Under the pieces are notes generated by a model. The model was not told the DNA's origin, did no database searches, and saw only the letters and a list, made by a program, of their open reading frames with translations. A DNA stretch of 13,872 nucleotides, from positions 1 to 13,872 of the forward strand of contig JAUWMY010000022.1 of assembly GCA_030612945.1 (NCBI GenBank), read 5' to 3'. Position 1 is the first letter of the stretch, and the number at the start of each line of letters is the position of its first letter. The position numbers and the translations under genes are program-made. Origin of the DNA: Desulfobacteraceae bacterium (GTDB taxonomy: Bacteria > Desulfobacterota > DSM-4660 > Desulfatiglandales > Desulfatiglandaceae). Of this stretch, positions 1 to 7,083 are shown piece after piece.

Positions 1-977
1 TAATAATTGTATGTATCGCGCTCCTGTCCAAGGGGGCCGACTGGATGATAGACGGTGTTGTTCAACTGGCACGCAGGACGGGGCTACCGAGAATCGTCAT
101 CGGAGCGACCATTATTTCTCTGGGAACCACCACGCCCGAAGCGGTTGTCTCGGTCATGGCCGCATGGATGGGAAATCCGGGCCTGGCCCTGGGCAACGGC
201 GTAGGTTCTATCATTGCCGACACCGGCCTGATCTTCGGCTTAACGTGCCTGCTCACTGCCGTGCCTGCAAACCGCTTCATTCTCAATCGAACCGGTTGGG
301 TTCAGGTTGGGTCGGCCACGCTTCTTGTCATCATTTCGGTTATTGCCCTGGGCATCAATCCCGTGGAACCGATCTTGAATCGATGGATTGGTTTTTTCCT
401 CCTGGCTTTGTTAGTTGGCTATATGTACATGACCTATGTCTGGGCCAGACAGGGAGGCAGCATGGCCATGGAAGGGGAAGAAGAGGATGATTCGGAAATA
501 TTTGGACTGGGCAAGAGCTGGTTCATGCTGTTTGGAGGCCTGTTTTTGGTGGTGCTCGGAGCCCGGATTCTGGTCCCCAGCGCATCGGAGATCGCATGCA
601 GACTGGGTGTTCCGGACGATATCATCGCCTGCACTATGGTGGCCTTTGGCACTTCGCTTCCTGAACTCATGACGGCCATTTCCTCTGTCAAGAAGGGGCA
701 TCCCGAAATCATGGTGGGTAATGTGGTGGGAGCGGATGTCTTAAACTGCCTGTTTGTCATCGGTGCTGCTGCTGTAGCAAGTCCCCTGGCGATTCCATCC
801 AACTTCTTTGTTTTTCACTTTCCCACCATGCTCATCATCCTTTACTCCTTCCGGATCTTCATTTTCATGGCCAGAGATGGGCAGTTCAGGAGATGGCAGG
901 GGGCCTGGCTTTTGGGTGTGTACCTGGCTTATGTAATTCTCCAATATGCCCTGAACATCGGAACAGTACAGGGATAA
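1..977 (+). CDS. Sodium/calcium exchanger (CaCA) family antiporter, 5' end cut by window edge
   Basis: Inner-membrane cation antiporter of the CaCA superfamily (YrbG/NCX-like), expected to move Ca2+ or a similar cation against Na+ or H+. The reading frame is open from base 3 to the left edge, so the true start lies outside. The first visible ATG (45) is internal, because the residues before it, ending GADW, already match the family. Both alpha repeats are visible. Counting from that ATG, repeat 1 has GTTTPE at residues 27-32 followed by a GNGVGSIIAD segment; repeat 2 has GTSLPE at 202-207 followed by GNVVGADVLN. These carry the acidic and polar residues that line the ion site in the family. 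An acidic cytoplasmic loop (residues 143-151, mostly Glu/Asp) separates the halves. About 8-9 hydrophobic segments remain visible. The next gene starts about 65 bases downstream on the same strand. Ion specificity cannot be read from the sequence. Confidence 0.93.
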   Translation, partial: IIVCIALLSKGADWMIDGVVQLARRTGLPRIVIGATIISLGTTTPEAVVSVMAAWMGNPGLALGNGVGSIIADTGLIFGLTCLLTAVPANRFILNRTGWVQVGSATLLVIISVIALGINPVEPILNRWIGFFLLALLVGYMYMTYVWARQGGSMAMEGEEEDDSEIFGLGKSWFMLFGGLFLVVLGARILVPSASEIACRLGVPDDIIACTMVAFGTSLPELMTAISSVKKGHPEIMVGNVVGADVLNCLFVIGAAAVASPLAIPSNFFVFHFPTMLIILYSFRIFIFMARDGQFRRWQGAWLLGVYLAYVILQYALNIGTVQG

Positions 978-1041
978 GGCTTGAGTATAGTTAGTTATAT
1001 AGAAAGCTTATTTAATGAGTTTGAAGATAGGGGGTAATAGG

Positions 1042-2079
1042 ATGGAAGATAAAGAAAAAAGTATGGGTTGGGAGATTGCCAGAGACCTTGAGGCCGAAAA
1101 AAAGACTATATACGAAAGGTTCGTTCCTGAGTGGAGGCAAATAAAAGGGGCTCTTTGGGGAATTGTGGCATTGTTCCTTGTTTTTTTGTTGGGATGCTGG
1201 CTGGCCGGAAATCCGTTTGAGGCCACACAGCGGATCCCCTCCGAAGTGGTCAAGTCGCACGGCTGGGTAGGCACTAACGACTGGGGCATAATCTGGTATG
1301 TCGTGGCTATTGCCATGTTTTTTGAATTCATGGACGCCTCAGCAGGCATGGGATTCGGGACTGCACTAACGCCACTATTGCTTGTTGTGGGGTTTGATCC
1401 CAAACAGATCGTCCCCGCCGTAATGATCCAGCAGGGTGTTGCAGGGCTTGTGGGCGCCTTTCTGCACAGGGAATTTGAAAATGTGGAATGGAAGCTCAAG
1501 CCCATGTCAGAGACCATCAGGCTGTGGTTGATCATTGCCATAGTCGGTTGTCTGGCCGTGACCTTTTCCATAACCGCCGTTTATGCCTATCTCCATGTGG
1601 CAAAGATATGGATCAAGCTCTACGTGGCTGTCCTGTTACTAATGATGGGGGTCATCTCGCTCTATCAGGGTAGGAAAGAGCGGCCCTATAAACCCAACCG
1701 GATGTTTGTGTTCGCTGCGCTGGCCGGGTTTAATAAAGGCGCCCGGGGCGGTGGATACGGGCCTGTCGTGACCATTGGGGGCCTTATCTCAGGCGTTCCG
1801 GTTAAGAGCATGCTGGCTGTGACGGCCATATCAGAGGGAACGGTCAGCACCTTTGCCATCATCGTCTGGATGGCCCTGTTGACGTCAGGTATAACCATTG
1901 ATTATGTCCTGCTTCCCTCTTTGATGATCGCAACCATCTTTTCTGCGGTGGCAGCGCCGTATATGATACGGGTCTTTCCTGAAAAACTGTGGAAAATCGT
2001 AGTCCCGGCCTATTGCTGTGTTGTGGCGGCCCTCTGTTTTTGGAAAATTATCCCGGACGTGATAGCAAAATTGGGTTAG
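1042..2079 (+). CDS. TauE/SafE-family sulfite/organosulfonate exporter-like permease
   Basis: Polytopic membrane permease of the TauE/SafE (DUF81) family, whose members export sulfite, sulfoacetate or related anions. The 345-residue product has about eight hydrophobic segments (roughly 35-55, 83-118, 125-142, 160-186, 190-208, 222-250, 258-282, 288-340). It also has the twofold family repeat: a Gly-rich ASAGMGFGTALTP stretch at 99-111, and a second GFNKGARGGGYGP stretch at 229-241 followed by SGVPVKSMLAVTAISEGTVS. The ATG at 1042 is preferred over the in-frame ATG at 1015 because AGGGGG lies 8 bases before it, while 1015 has no good ribosome-binding site. A hydrophilic N-terminal tail of about 35 residues precedes the first membrane segment. 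The substrate is not deducible. The nearby APS kinase makes a sulfur oxyanion plausible, but this is inference. Confidence 0.9.
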   Translation: MEDKEKSMGWEIARDLEAEKKTIYERFVPEWRQIKGALWGIVALFLVFLLGCWLAGNPFEATQRIPSEVVKSHGWVGTNDWGIIWYVVAIAMFFEFMDASAGMGFGTALTPLLLVVGFDPKQIVPAVMIQQGVAGLVGAFLHREFENVEWKLKPMSETIRLWLIIAIVGCLAVTFSITAVYAYLHVAKIWIKLYVAVLLLMMGVISLYQGRKERPYKPNRMFVFAALAGFNKGARGGGYGPVVTIGGLISGVPVKSMLAVTAISEGTVSTFAIIVWMALLTSGITIDYVLLPSLMIATIFSAVAAPYMIRVFPEKLWKIVVPAYCCVVAALCFWKIIPDVIAKLG

Positions 2080-2098
2080 AGCAAAGCCCTAATTAATC

Positions 2099-2115
2099 CA
2101 CCGGTTCTACCGGTG
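2099..2115. repeat. Hairpin 1 with TCT loop
   Basis: Perfect inverted repeat CACCGGT / ACCGGTG (7 bp) around a TCT loop, starting 20 bases after the stop of the TauE/SafE gene. It shares the GGTTCTACC core with the hairpin immediately downstream. No uridine run follows it directly, so a classical intrinsic terminator is not supported. Confidence 0.75.
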
Positions 2116-2120
2116 AGAAA

Positions 2121-2141
2121 TGAAAAGGTTCTACCTTTTCA
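2121..2141. repeat. Hairpin 2 with TCT loop
   Basis: Perfect 9-bp inverted repeat TGAAAAGGT / ACCTTTTCA around a TCT loop, 5 bases after hairpin 1. The loop and closing GGT/ACC are the same as in hairpin 1, but the outer stem differs and still pairs. A TTTTT run (2147-2151) follows 5 bases later, so the pair could terminate the upstream transcript, though the spacing is loose. Confidence 0.75.
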
Positions 2142-2163
2142 GGCGCTTTTTGAGTTATATTAA

Positions 2164-2349
2164 ATCCGAAATCCGAAATCCGAAACACGAAATACGAAAC
2201 AAATTCGAAATTCAAATTTTCTAATGTTCAAAACGAGTACGAAGAAGCCAGTTATACATAGGCGATGTGAACACAAGGGTTTTGGTTATTGGGATTTTGG
2301 TCATTTGGTATTGTTTCGAATTTCGAATTTCGATATTCGTATTTTAAAT
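2164..2349. repeat. Heptad-repeat palindromic (MITE-like) element, copy 1
   Basis: AT-rich intergenic element with two mutually complementary arms. The left arm (2164-2198) is five heptads of the ATCCGAA/ACACGAA/ATACGAA type, followed by ACAA and a TTCGAAATTC stretch. The right arm (2315-2349) is five heptads of the TTCGAAT/TTCGATA/TTCGTAT type, preceded by TTTTGGTCATTTGGTATTGT. The middle (about 2220-2290) is unrelated to copy 2. A second copy with the same arm logic lies at 10509-10663. It has no coding capacity that can be supported. Such elements are common between genes in AT-rich anaerobe genomes (recollection, not a search). Confidence 0.7.
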
Positions 2350-2372
2350 TCACTATCGCTGACTATTTCAGT

Positions 2373-2389
2373 GGCCCCTTTTAGGGGCC
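2373..2389. repeat. GC-rich hairpin downstream of repeat copy 1
   Basis: Perfect 7-bp inverted repeat GGCCCCT / AGGGGCC with a TTT loop, 44 bases before the next start codon. It is strong enough to fold in RNA but lacks a following U-run. It may attenuate or process the transcript entering the 2434 gene. Confidence 0.6.
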
Positions 2390-2401
2390 TTCCTCATACC
2401 A

Positions 2402-2414
2402 TCAGTTCTACTGG
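2402..2414. repeat. Hairpin 3 with TCT loop, next to a ribosome-binding site
   Basis: Short stem CAGT / ACTG (2403-2406 / 2410-2413, plus a possible T-G pair outside) around the same TCT loop as hairpins 1 and 2. The 3' arm runs into the GGAGG (2413-2417) that is the only Shine-Dalgarno-like sequence before the ATG at 2434. Folding could therefore affect translation of that gene. Confidence 0.4.
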
Positions 2415-2433
2415 AGGTCGCTGATTCGATACT

Positions 2434-2967
2434 ATGAAGACACCAGAATCATATAGCCCTGTTGCTTCTGGAAAACCGAGAAGCACTCAAGACTTCCTCC
2501 GGCAGCGATTGACTCGTTTCGGTCTCTCCATGATCGTGATGGGTATTTGCTTTCCCCTGTATTATTTGGGGCTTTTTGGGACCGTGGAGGGTCCGTTAAA
2601 CTCTGCACAATTGGGTGCAAAACTTGCGGGCATAGGTGTCTCGAAGACCCACATGCTGGTATTTTTTCTTTCCTTTATGATTATTACCGTCACATGGAAC
2701 TGGATATATAACTGGGCAAGCCTCCTGATGGGATTGCGGTTGACCTGTATAAAAACGTTGAACCATGAAGGCACCGTTTGTGGCGCCCCGGTAACGAGAA
2801 ACAAAGTTGTACATAAAAAGACCGGCACGGTCATTCCTCAATATGTGTGTACTCACGGCCACAAGCGCCCCGAGGCACACTTCCATCCTGTCAAAAAGGG
2901 CATCTTTAGCCATACATTATGTGCCATTTCCCTGCTTTTTTGTGCTATTATTTTTTACCTGTCCTGA
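2434..2967 (+). CDS. Unrecognised small membrane protein with a His/Cys-rich loop
   Basis: I do not recognise this 177-residue protein. It has three likely membrane helices (about 29-50, 72-100 and 157-176). Between helices 2 and 3 lies a hydrophilic loop of about 55 residues holding C105, H111, C116, H127, C139, H141, H143, H149 and H151, including a CTHGHKRPEAHFH cluster. That density of Cys and His suggests a metal-binding or redox-sensitive loop, but no standard zinc-finger spacing is clear. The only Shine-Dalgarno-like sequence, GGAGG at 2413-2417, is 16 bases from the ATG, further than usual. The response-regulator gene starts 75 bases after its stop, and both are probably co-transcribed. 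A role as a membrane component of the downstream signalling genes is inference from position alone. Confidence 0.75.
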   Translation: MKTPESYSPVASGKPRSTQDFLRQRLTRFGLSMIVMGICFPLYYLGLFGTVEGPLNSAQLGAKLAGIGVSKTHMLVFFLSFMIITVTWNWIYNWASLLMGLRLTCIKTLNHEGTVCGAPVTRNKVVHKKTGTVIPQYVCTHGHKRPEAHFHPVKKGIFSHTLCAISLLFCAIIFYLS

Positions 2968-3042
2968 GTGAATTTGAATCTATTCGGTTTTCATGGTATA
3001 AATTTCTTAAATAACTCGTTGCCCATTAAGGAGAAGTTTGTT

Positions 3043-3885
3043 TTGAGCGAAAAAACCCGTGTACTGCTGGTAGATGACGAAGAGCAGTTTGTTATTAATA
3101 TGGCCAGGATACTGAAGGTCAGGGGATTTGACGTGTCCACGGCTTTTAGCGGATATGAGGCCGTGGATGCCATCAAATATGGGGGCGGGTTTGATGTGGT
3201 TGTGCTCGATGTCAAAATGCCCGGCATGGACGGGATAGCCACACTAAAGGAAATCAAGAAATGGTCCCCGGATACCGAGGTGATCATGCTCACCGGCCAT
3301 GCCACGCTCTCTTCCGGGACCCGGGCTATGCGCAAAGGCGCCTACGACTACCTGATGAAGCCCTGCGACATTGCGGACCTTACGGAAAAGATCAAGGAGG
3401 CCCAAGAGGCAGAGAGCATCAAGCGTCATCCGGTCCTGTGGCCCCGAAAAACGGTCAGAGAGATCACATTACATTCCTTGAAGAAGCTGCTACCTGACGA
3501 GCCACTTGTCAAAGCACTGGAGATGCTGGGACGGGAATCCGGAGAAGCGGCAGTGGAAGAGGTGTATATCTTAGACAATGAGGACCGGCTTCAAGGCGTT
3601 GTCACCAAGCGAGACCTGCTAAATGAGGCCCAAAAGATCCATCCCGAGGGTTCCCTTACGTGGTCTACGTTGTTGGAAAACCCTCATTGGCTCCCTGAAA
3701 AGGCCGCAAAACGGATCATGCGGCATGACCCGATAACGATCCAGCTCAATGGGCACCTCACGGATGCGGCCAATCAAATGATCATGAACAAGGTTCGGTG
3801 CATGCCTGTTCTCAAGGCAGGAAAGGCCATAGGCATCATCAAATTACAGGACGTTTTTCAATATGTGGAGCATGAAATAGAGTAA
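3043..3885 (+). CDS. Response regulator: receiver domain fused to a CBS-domain pair
   Basis: Cytoplasmic two-component response regulator. Residues 4-120 form a CheY-like receiver with the full active site: acidic pair D11/D12, phosphoacceptor D56 (VVVLDVKMPG), T84 and K106 (followed by P107). Residues about 135-190 and 218-278 are two CBS motifs (…EEVYILDNEDRLQGVVTKRD…; …RCMPVLKAGKAIGIIKLQD…), a pair that in other proteins binds adenine nucleotides such as AMP, ATP or c-di-AMP. There is no DNA-binding domain, so output is probably by protein contact or ligand sensing. The TTG at 3043 is chosen because AAGGAG (3028-3033) lies 9 bases upstream and the protein then begins SEKTRVLLVDDEE, as receivers normally do. 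The in-frame GTG at 2968 would abut the previous stop, add 25 unconserved residues and has no ribosome-binding site. The sensor kinase gene follows 19 bases downstream. Confidence 0.92.
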   Translation: MSEKTRVLLVDDEEQFVINMARILKVRGFDVSTAFSGYEAVDAIKYGGGFDVVVLDVKMPGMDGIATLKEIKKWSPDTEVIMLTGHATLSSGTRAMRKGAYDYLMKPCDIADLTEKIKEAQEAESIKRHPVLWPRKTVREITLHSLKKLLPDEPLVKALEMLGRESGEAAVEEVYILDNEDRLQGVVTKRDLLNEAQKIHPEGSLTWSTLLENPHWLPEKAAKRIMRHDPITIQLNGHLTDAANQMIMNKVRCMPVLKAGKAIGIIKLQDVFQYVEHEIE

Positions 3886-3904
3886 CAGGAGGTTTACTAA
3901 AGTC

Positions 3905-5566
3905 ATGTCAGATGTTCCTGCAAGCTTCAGCAAAACTAAGGAAAAGGACTATCCCTATTTCCGTGGTGTCTGGAACAGGGTCGTTGTGGCGCTTACTGCG
4001 GCCTCTTTTATCCCCCTGATCTTAATCGGCGGGGGAATGTACTACTATGCCACATCTGCCCTGAAGGAGAAAACCCTGACGACCCTCCGTATGCAAGTGA
4101 TTAACCACAAGGACGCCATCGATCAGTTCCTGGCGGAACGTACTATGGACCTCAAGGTGGTGTCTGCAAACCTGGGTCTGGATTCCCTGATCACGCCAGA
4201 CGTCCTGGAGGGCGTTTTTCTGTCTCTGCGGTCAGCAGAGGGCCGGTCATGCTTTACGGATCTGGGCATCATTGACGATCAAGGAAGACACTTGGCCTAT
4301 GTGGGTCCTTACGACTTGATTTCCAAAAACTACAAGGATGCCCCGTGGTTCAAGGCCGTTATGGAGAGGGATGTCTATATCAGTGATGTGTTCTCGGGGT
4401 TTCGGAGGGTTCCTCATTTTATTATTGCCGTCAAACAGACAGGGAATGAGGGGGCCTGGATCATACGAGCCACTGTGGATACCGTGTATTTCGACGGCAT
4501 TACCTCACAATCCCCAGGAAAAAGAAGCGGGGATGCGTTTCTAATTAATAGGAATGGGGTTTTTCAGACCAATCCCCGCATGGGGGGGCAACTGATGGGA
4601 CAATCGGAGTTTACAGGTCTGGAACCCTTTGAAGGTGTCAAATTGGAGGAGAGAGAGGGCCAAATCCATGCGACCGCCTGGCTTAGAAACGTGCCATGGC
4701 TGTGTGTGGCAAAAATTGATCAGGATGAAATCTTTGACGCGCTACATCGTGTCCGTAATACGGGCATTTTTGTCTTTATATTGGGGGCCATCCTGATTTT
4801 TTTGACTGTCCTTTTGATCACCAACCAACTGGTTTCGAGCCTGGAGACCAAGCGTCGAAATATCCGGTTTCTGAATCAGCAGCTTCGACGCACCAGTTAT
4901 ATGGCGTCATCAATGGAGCTGTCATATGGTTTTTTCAGGGAAATAAAGGATAACCTGGCCAATATAGATGTGGCCACCACCTGGATCCAGGACCTGTCCC
5001 TGGAGGGCAGCTCGGATGAAATCGAAAAGAGCCTGGATCAGATCAAATCGGAGGTGTTGCGCAGCCGGAAATCCATTGACAAATTTCTCAGATTTATCAG
5101 GCCCGGCCATCCGGTAATCACGGAAGTAAACATCAATGAAATATTGGATGATCTCCTCGAATTCTTAGGCAGTGAACTTGATTTTAAGAACATAAAGGTA
5201 AAACGGGACTACCAGGATCACCTTCCTATCATCCGCAGTGATAACTCCAAACTGCGGCAGGTCTTTCAAAATATAGTTCTAAATGCCGTATCCGCTGTTG
5301 AAAAGGACGGTGAAATCAGGCTCAAAACCAGGGCTGAAAAAAATGGCGTCATAGTAACAGTAGCTGATAATGGCCCTGGTATCCCGGAGGAAAACATAGA
5401 CCAGGTCTTTGACCCTCTCTTCACCACTAAGCCGGAAGGAACAGGATTGGGACTTTCTATCTGCCTTAACATTACACAGAAACTGGGTGGCAGTATATCT
5501 GTCAAGAGTGAAGCAGGAAAGGGGGCTTTCTTCATTATCCAACTCCCTTTTCAGTTTAAACCCTAA
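3905..5566 (+). CDS. Membrane Cache-type sensor histidine kinase with Arg in place of the H-box His
   Basis: 553-residue sensor of the histidine kinase family. TM1 is about residues 25-50; an extracytoplasmic double-Cache-like domain spans about 51-283 (…FTDLGIIDDQGRHLAYVGPYDL…APWFKAVMERDVYISDVFSGFR…); TM2 is about 286-309. A helical linker leads to the dimerisation segment (about 325-400) and a HATPase domain (about 445-550). The ATPase site looks complete: N-box N460 (VFQNIVLNAVSAV), G1 D488 in ADNGPGIP, F-box FDPLFTTK (502-509) and G2 GTGLGLS (512-518). In the H-box, where active kinases read AHEIxNPL, this protein reads FREIKDNL, with R345 (codon 4937-4939) at the phosphoacceptor position and no His nearby. 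It may be a pseudokinase or act through another partner. AGGAGG at 3887-3892 supports the ATG at 3905. It lies directly behind its likely response-regulator partner. Confidence 0.9.
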   Translation: MSDVPASFSKTKEKDYPYFRGVWNRVVVALTAASFIPLILIGGGMYYYATSALKEKTLTTLRMQVINHKDAIDQFLAERTMDLKVVSANLGLDSLITPDVLEGVFLSLRSAEGRSCFTDLGIIDDQGRHLAYVGPYDLISKNYKDAPWFKAVMERDVYISDVFSGFRRVPHFIIAVKQTGNEGAWIIRATVDTVYFDGITSQSPGKRSGDAFLINRNGVFQTNPRMGGQLMGQSEFTGLEPFEGVKLEEREGQIHATAWLRNVPWLCVAKIDQDEIFDALHRVRNTGIFVFILGAILIFLTVLLITNQLVSSLETKRRNIRFLNQQLRRTSYMASSMELSYGFFREIKDNLANIDVATTWIQDLSLEGSSDEIEKSLDQIKSEVLRSRKSIDKFLRFIRPGHPVITEVNINEILDDLLEFLGSELDFKNIKVKRDYQDHLPIIRSDNSKLRQVFQNIVLNAVSAVEKDGEIRLKTRAEKNGVIVTVADNGPGIPEENIDQVFDPLFTTKPEGTGLGLSICLNITQKLGGSISVKSEAGKGAFFIIQLPFQFKP

Positions 5567-5592
5567 CGGTGCAGCACTGCAACTTTAGGGTT
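5559..5592 (+). terminator. Stem-loop overlapping the sensor gene stop codon
   Basis: 8-bp inverted repeat AACCCTAA (5559-5566, containing the TAA stop) / TTAGGGTT (5585-5592). Nested inside is a 5-bp stem TGCAG / CTGCA (5570-5574 / 5577-5581). No U-run follows, so it is only a candidate for termination or for partial uncoupling of the sensor gene from the downstream GNAT gene. Confidence 0.4.
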
Positions 5593-5602
5593 AACTTTCC
5601 GA

Positions 5603-5630
5603 CAATAGTCAATAGTCAACAATCAATTCT
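5603..5630. repeat. Heptamer tandem repeat CAATAGT
   Basis: Two perfect CAATAGT units (5603-5616) followed by two degenerate ones (CAACAAT, CAATTCT), ending 2 bases before the ATG of the GNAT gene. It replaces any recognisable ribosome-binding site for that start. Confidence 0.6.
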
Positions 5631-5632
5631 TT

Positions 5633-6946
5633 ATGCTCAAAAGAGAGAACATAAAGCAGGCCATTGATGCCATATCAGAACGGGCTCCCGAGATAGGGTA
5701 CTCATTGAATGAGATGCTCGGTATGGGCCAAATAGATGTGCCCGCGGAGGGAGACGGGCTCTATTTCCTTTTTGACAAGCAGAAGGTCCAGGTAAACAAA
5801 TTCCTCTATTTTAACGAAGGAACAGTGCCTATCGAACAGGGCCTTTTGATAAAATATGGGGAGATGACCAAAAAACAGGAGCTGCAAAATAAAGATCATC
5901 CCCCTAATTATATGCAGGCTGCCATGGAGATTCAAAAGGCAGGCCTAAGGCTGATGGTCACACATGAGATCGATTATGCCCTAACGCGCTTGAGAAAACG
6001 CTCTGAAACCCTCGAAACCAATACCCGTCCTACAGATTATGGCCACACCGGCATGGAAAGCATTGAGACGGAAACAGGTCTGATTTCATTTCTAAAAAAA
6101 ATAAAAAAAAACAGCCTGACTCTTGAGATAGACCCGGAAGAGAAAGACCCCTCTGTATCGTATCGAGGCGTGGTTGATGACGACACCCCCGCACATTTTA
6201 TGTGCTTTCCTTTTTGCATGGACAGCCTGATGCAGGTGGCAGACATGAACCTTGAGTTTTTTCATGTGCGATTCCTTTTAAACTGCCTGGCCAGGGGGAT
6301 GGAAAAAAATCTGTTTGTGTGCCTAATGGACGGAAAAATTCTTGGGCTGGTCTATCTTACCTTAAAAGAGAGGACGTTTTATAAGGGTCTGGAAATTAAA
6401 TACATCGCCACTCTGCGCGGCAAGACCGGTGATCCAGCAGAACCGGCCTTTCAGGTCCACAGAGGTGTGGGGGCCTTTTTGGTGGCCGGGGTCTGGATGC
6501 TCTGGAAAACAGGGCCTGGGAACGTTAATGAAATTTCTCTTGATTCAGAGATCGGGGCCAGGTGGTTTTACGAGGCGGTTGGTTTTGAATCCAGAGGCCT
6601 TTCCGGGTACGTATTGAAGGCCCCTAAAGGATACCTTCTGAAGGCTATTCTTATTATGGCAAATAATTGCAGGGATCTCAGAAAGAGCATTATTGAGGAG
6701 ATTGGAACAATCATTGGAAAGCAGACAAAACTCTTGCGTAAAAAGGCAAAGAACGAAAAGGAACAGTCAGCAAGGAGTGTTGTGATCGCTTCAATAAAAG
6801 AGTGTCTAAAATCAGAGGCACATCTGGAGTTTGCTAAAGTAACAATAAGTATGTTGAGTAAATACAAAAAAAAGATCCCGGAATCAGAGGAACTTATCCG
6901 GTTTGCATCTGAGCAAGGTTCCGGGAATGCAAAGGTCCCACCTTAG
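5633..6946 (+). CDS. GNAT-family N-acetyltransferase-like protein with N- and C-terminal extensions
   Basis: 437-residue soluble protein with a GNAT fold in its centre (about 190-325). The core beta strands are at LFVCLMDGKILGLVYLTLKE (227-246) and KGLEIKYIATL (251-261). The acetyl-CoA pyrophosphate loop is HRGVGAFLV (276-284), matching the family x-x-G-x-G pattern though the usual first Gln/Arg is Val275. ARWFYEAVGFESRG (309-322) is the typical closing helix and strand. The N-terminal 180 residues and the basic, helical C-terminal 110 residues (about 330-437) match nothing I recognise and may recruit the substrate. The ATG at 5633 has no visible Shine-Dalgarno; a CAATAGT repeat sits there instead, so the start is uncertain. 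It follows the sensor kinase by 66 bases and precedes a deacetylase-family gene, suggesting a lysine acylation writer, which is inference. The acceptor substrate is unknown. Confidence 0.75.
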   Translation: MLKRENIKQAIDAISERAPEIGYSLNEMLGMGQIDVPAEGDGLYFLFDKQKVQVNKFLYFNEGTVPIEQGLLIKYGEMTKKQELQNKDHPPNYMQAAMEIQKAGLRLMVTHEIDYALTRLRKRSETLETNTRPTDYGHTGMESIETETGLISFLKKIKKNSLTLEIDPEEKDPSVSYRGVVDDDTPAHFMCFPFCMDSLMQVADMNLEFFHVRFLLNCLARGMEKNLFVCLMDGKILGLVYLTLKERTFYKGLEIKYIATLRGKTGDPAEPAFQVHRGVGAFLVAGVWMLWKTGPGNVNEISLDSEIGARWFYEAVGFESRGLSGYVLKAPKGYLLKAILIMANNCRDLRKSIIEEIGTIIGKQTKLLRKKAKNEKEQSARSVVIASIKECLKSEAHLEFAKVTISMLSKYKKKIPESEELIRFASEQGSGNAKVPP

Positions 6947-7083
6947 TTTGTTTTGCTCAGACCGGTGTAGTTGGAGAAATTGAAGTGCAAAAAACTGGAA
7001 TGATAGGCGCAGGGGAATTTGGAACAATCAATCATTGGAGGACCGTACTTATCCCCAATATTCTATTATTCCAAGTGGATAAC
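6947..7083. other. Intergenic spacer left of the 142-bp insertion
   Basis: I see no gene, clear terminator or convincing promoter here. A weak 6-bp complement (TTATCC near 7050 and GGATAA near 7077) is the only local pairing noted. Confidence 0.4.

Noticed and set aside
434..802. Antisense frames (122 and 96 codons) opposite the CaCA gene
   Set aside because: They overlie conserved alpha-repeat coding sequence and have low-complexity, non-protein-like content.
1008..1571. 187-codon antisense open frame opposite the TauE/SafE gene
   Set aside because: It is a shadow of a well-conserved + strand gene, with no ribosome-binding site and no family resemblance.
2164..2349. CRISPR-like array
   Set aside because: Units are contiguous 7-mers without spacers and there are no cas genes.
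2224..2424. 66-codon + strand frame between 2079 and 2434
   Set aside because: It runs through the heptad repeat arm and a hairpin; its residues reflect the repeat, not a protein.
2968..3042. GTG start at 2968 for the response regulator
   Set aside because: It would add 25 residues unlike any receiver N-terminus, directly abuts the previous stop and lacks a ribosome-binding site, whereas TTG 3043 has AAGGAG at good spacing.
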